The position numbers and the translations under genes were made by a program. The notes under the pieces are model-generated. The model was not told where the DNA came from and made no database searches. It saw only the letters and a program-made list of their open reading frames with translations. Source: Moringa oleifera (lineage: Eukaryota > Streptophyta > Magnoliopsida > Brassicales > Moringaceae). From it: 64,000 bases of DNA. The stretch is taken from the NCBI GenBank assembly GCA_021397835.1, contig JAJFZO010000609.1, positions 8,434,001-8,498,000 of the forward strand. The letters are read 5' to 3'. Below are positions 62,094 through 64,000 of this stretch, piece after piece (the first letter of the stretch is position 1; each line of letters begins with the position of its first letter).

Positions 62094-64000
62094 TCTCACT
62101 CTCTTTCTCTCTCCTTCTGTCTAGTCCTAAGCTACAGCCCACCTACTGACTGGATACCGGGAATTCCCCTTTTTTAACTATTTTTTCCATTTTTGCAACC
62201 GACATTTTTCCTTTTTTATATTTCCTATTGCTTTCCTTTTAAATTAAGAAAGATCACCTAAAGTGAATAATTTTCCAATTTCTTCCTATCACCTTATATT
62301 AATCAATTTTTCCTTTTCATTCACAAAACACCAAATGGGTATTTTTTTTTATGTATATAAATTCAAATTCATCCCCATTCTACAAAAAGCAAATCTTGAC
62401 TTAAATTAATTGTAAAAAAAGATTTTTTAAAAAATCAAAAAAATTGTGAATTTGTGCATTTGGACATAGCAAATGCATGGTTGGCGTAAAATCATACATA
62501 CAATTTGACCCACTTAGAGATTTGCAATTACAACTGTCATTAGAAACTTTATCATCTTCTCCTAATCAACTTTGCTAATCTAATTAGGGGAATTCAAGTG
62601 CTAAAAGAAAGCTTACCCATTGTTTCTTGACTGATTTTTTTCAAAATGATGTTCCGGCCGCAGCCTTGCTAAATCATTATCACATTCTCTCTTTAAAATC
62701 CTAAGTAGGTCAGTTCTCCTCAGCAAAATTAATCATGTAAAATGTGTCCATACTATATAATAACAGAAATTGGTTTTTGTTCATGAAAAACATAAATAAA
62801 TTATATAAAAATAAAAATTATCTGCAGATTTTTATTATTTCATTTACGCTTTTTATTTGAGAATTTCTTATTATATTTGTTTAATACATTTATTATTTTT
62901 ATATTAAGAATTGATTAAAAATTCAGTTTATATTTTTTTAGCTTTCTTGTCAGTTTAATGTTTTGCACTTTATTGGTTATTTTGCTTTTGTTTTCCTTTG
63001 GAAATTTTGAAATTTTGATAATTGATTAGCATAATTAATTGATTTAGTGACTATCAATCACTTTGAGCTAGCACATTGAATTGGTAGTGTACTTAATTTC
63101 TGATGCATTTAATTCTGAAAAAGGGTTTCTAACACATTAAAGTCAATATATTCACATGCATGATAGTTAATTATTTGATGGGACAACAATTTTATTATGC
63201 ACCAACCATTTTCAGTGAAAAACAAACCATAAATAATAACAACAATAATAATTTTAATTTAATTTTTCAAAAAAAAACTATCCATGGCACTTTCTTATAA
63301 GTTTAATTAAGAATATTATTAACTAAATGAGCTATAAAATCTATGCATAAAAAAAGAGCTAGATGTTCATCAATAAATAGTTGTATATGTCGAACTTATT
63401 ATTTTATCCTTTTCAAAATGAACAAAATTTAAAATATTTATTTTAAAATAAATTATTACAAACATTATAAAATATGCATTTTTTTCAAAAACAAAAATCC
63501 ATTTTCTACCTCAACATCTTATTGACCAAATTGCACGAAATTAACAAAATGGTAACAAACTAGATGAAATAATGAAATTACTCACTGTGGATCTCCATAT
63601 CAGTAATTTCTTTCTTAATTTAAAGGATTTTTATAAATAGTTTATTAGTTTTACATGGCTTAAAAAAATTAATGATTTTATAAGGTTAATCTCACATTTT
63701 TTGCATAACATTTTTTTAAAGATTAAATTTTATAACGAATAGTAGGTAAATACAAAAAAAATAAATTATACTCATTTTTAGTTTAAACTTTAATGTATCA
63801 ATTATATCAATTATACTCTAATTTTTTTTATTAACATTATTTTAATTGAATCTTAACTCAAATGATTGTATAAATTATAGATATTTAATTGTTAAAATGC
63901 CTCAAAATGAGTTAAATAACTTTATATTCTATTTCAAATAATATATTTCTCAAATTAGAATAAATTTTCATCTATAAGTTAATTTCATAAATTTTTTAAA
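62094..64000. other. AT-rich upstream region of EBF
   Basis: No gene or recognised repeat. A CT-rich patch lies at 62096-62118, directly upstream of the EIN3-type sites. From 62.7 kb on, the sequence is extremely AT-rich with stops in all frames. Confidence 0.6.

Noticed and set aside
1..64000. tRNA, rRNA or CRISPR-like arrays
   Set aside because: No tRNA B-box with matching cloverleaf arms, no rRNA segments and no regularly spaced repeats were found on either strand.

Overview
The window is nuclear DNA of a flowering plant, almost certainly a eudicot. Coding sequence sits in short exons with GT-AG introns, the intergenic DNA is very AT-rich, Ty1/copia, LINE and MITE relics are present, and every gene recognised is a plant family (YABBY, CIPK, EPFL, EBF, ENT). 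I cannot name the species.

Layout. Bases 1-11.1 kb are a repeat zone: a 5'-truncated copia relic on + (about 215-3288, ending in its 3' LTR), then a complete but decayed copia element on - (5271-11092, both LTRs present). Bases 11.1-18.3 kb are AT-rich intergenic DNA leading into a YABBY5-like transcription-factor gene (+, 7 coding exons, 18612-21985). Convergent with it is an 8-exon gene (-, 24938-33246) for a 742-residue nucleoporin-like/NUP1-KAKU4-family protein. About 3 kb further on, and divergent from it, is an ENT8-like nucleoside transporter (+, 2 exons, 36273-37914). It converges on a TPR-protein gene (-, 3 exons, 38832-40181). Next comes the kinase SOS2/CIPK24 (-, 14 exons, 43942-53038), whose intron 11 carries a Tourist-like MITE and a LINE 3' fragment. 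The last two genes, also on -, are a small secreted EPFL8-like peptide (2 exons, 56947-57399) and the ethylene-pathway F-box protein EBF1/2 (2 exons, 59480-61730). The last 1.9 kb is AT-rich upstream DNA.

All exon junctions were assembled by hand from GT/AG signals, reading phase and family conservation. Every model gives an uninterrupted frame and a length near or explicably different from the family norm. The genes do not form one pathway. They cover organ polarity (YABBY), nuclear envelope, nucleoside transport, salt-stress signalling (SOS2), cell-cell peptide signalling (EPFL) and ethylene signalling (EBF). The most interesting regulatory signal is a pair of inverted EIN3-type sites just upstream of the EBF TATA box, which fits the known EIN3-EBF feedback loop. 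Other points are homopolymer tracts in the EBF 3' UTR, a GC/CpG-rich island of unknown role at 41.3-42.0 kb, and a young 222-bp intronic tandem duplication. I found no convincing undescribed system; this is mostly an ordinary gene-bearing plant region.
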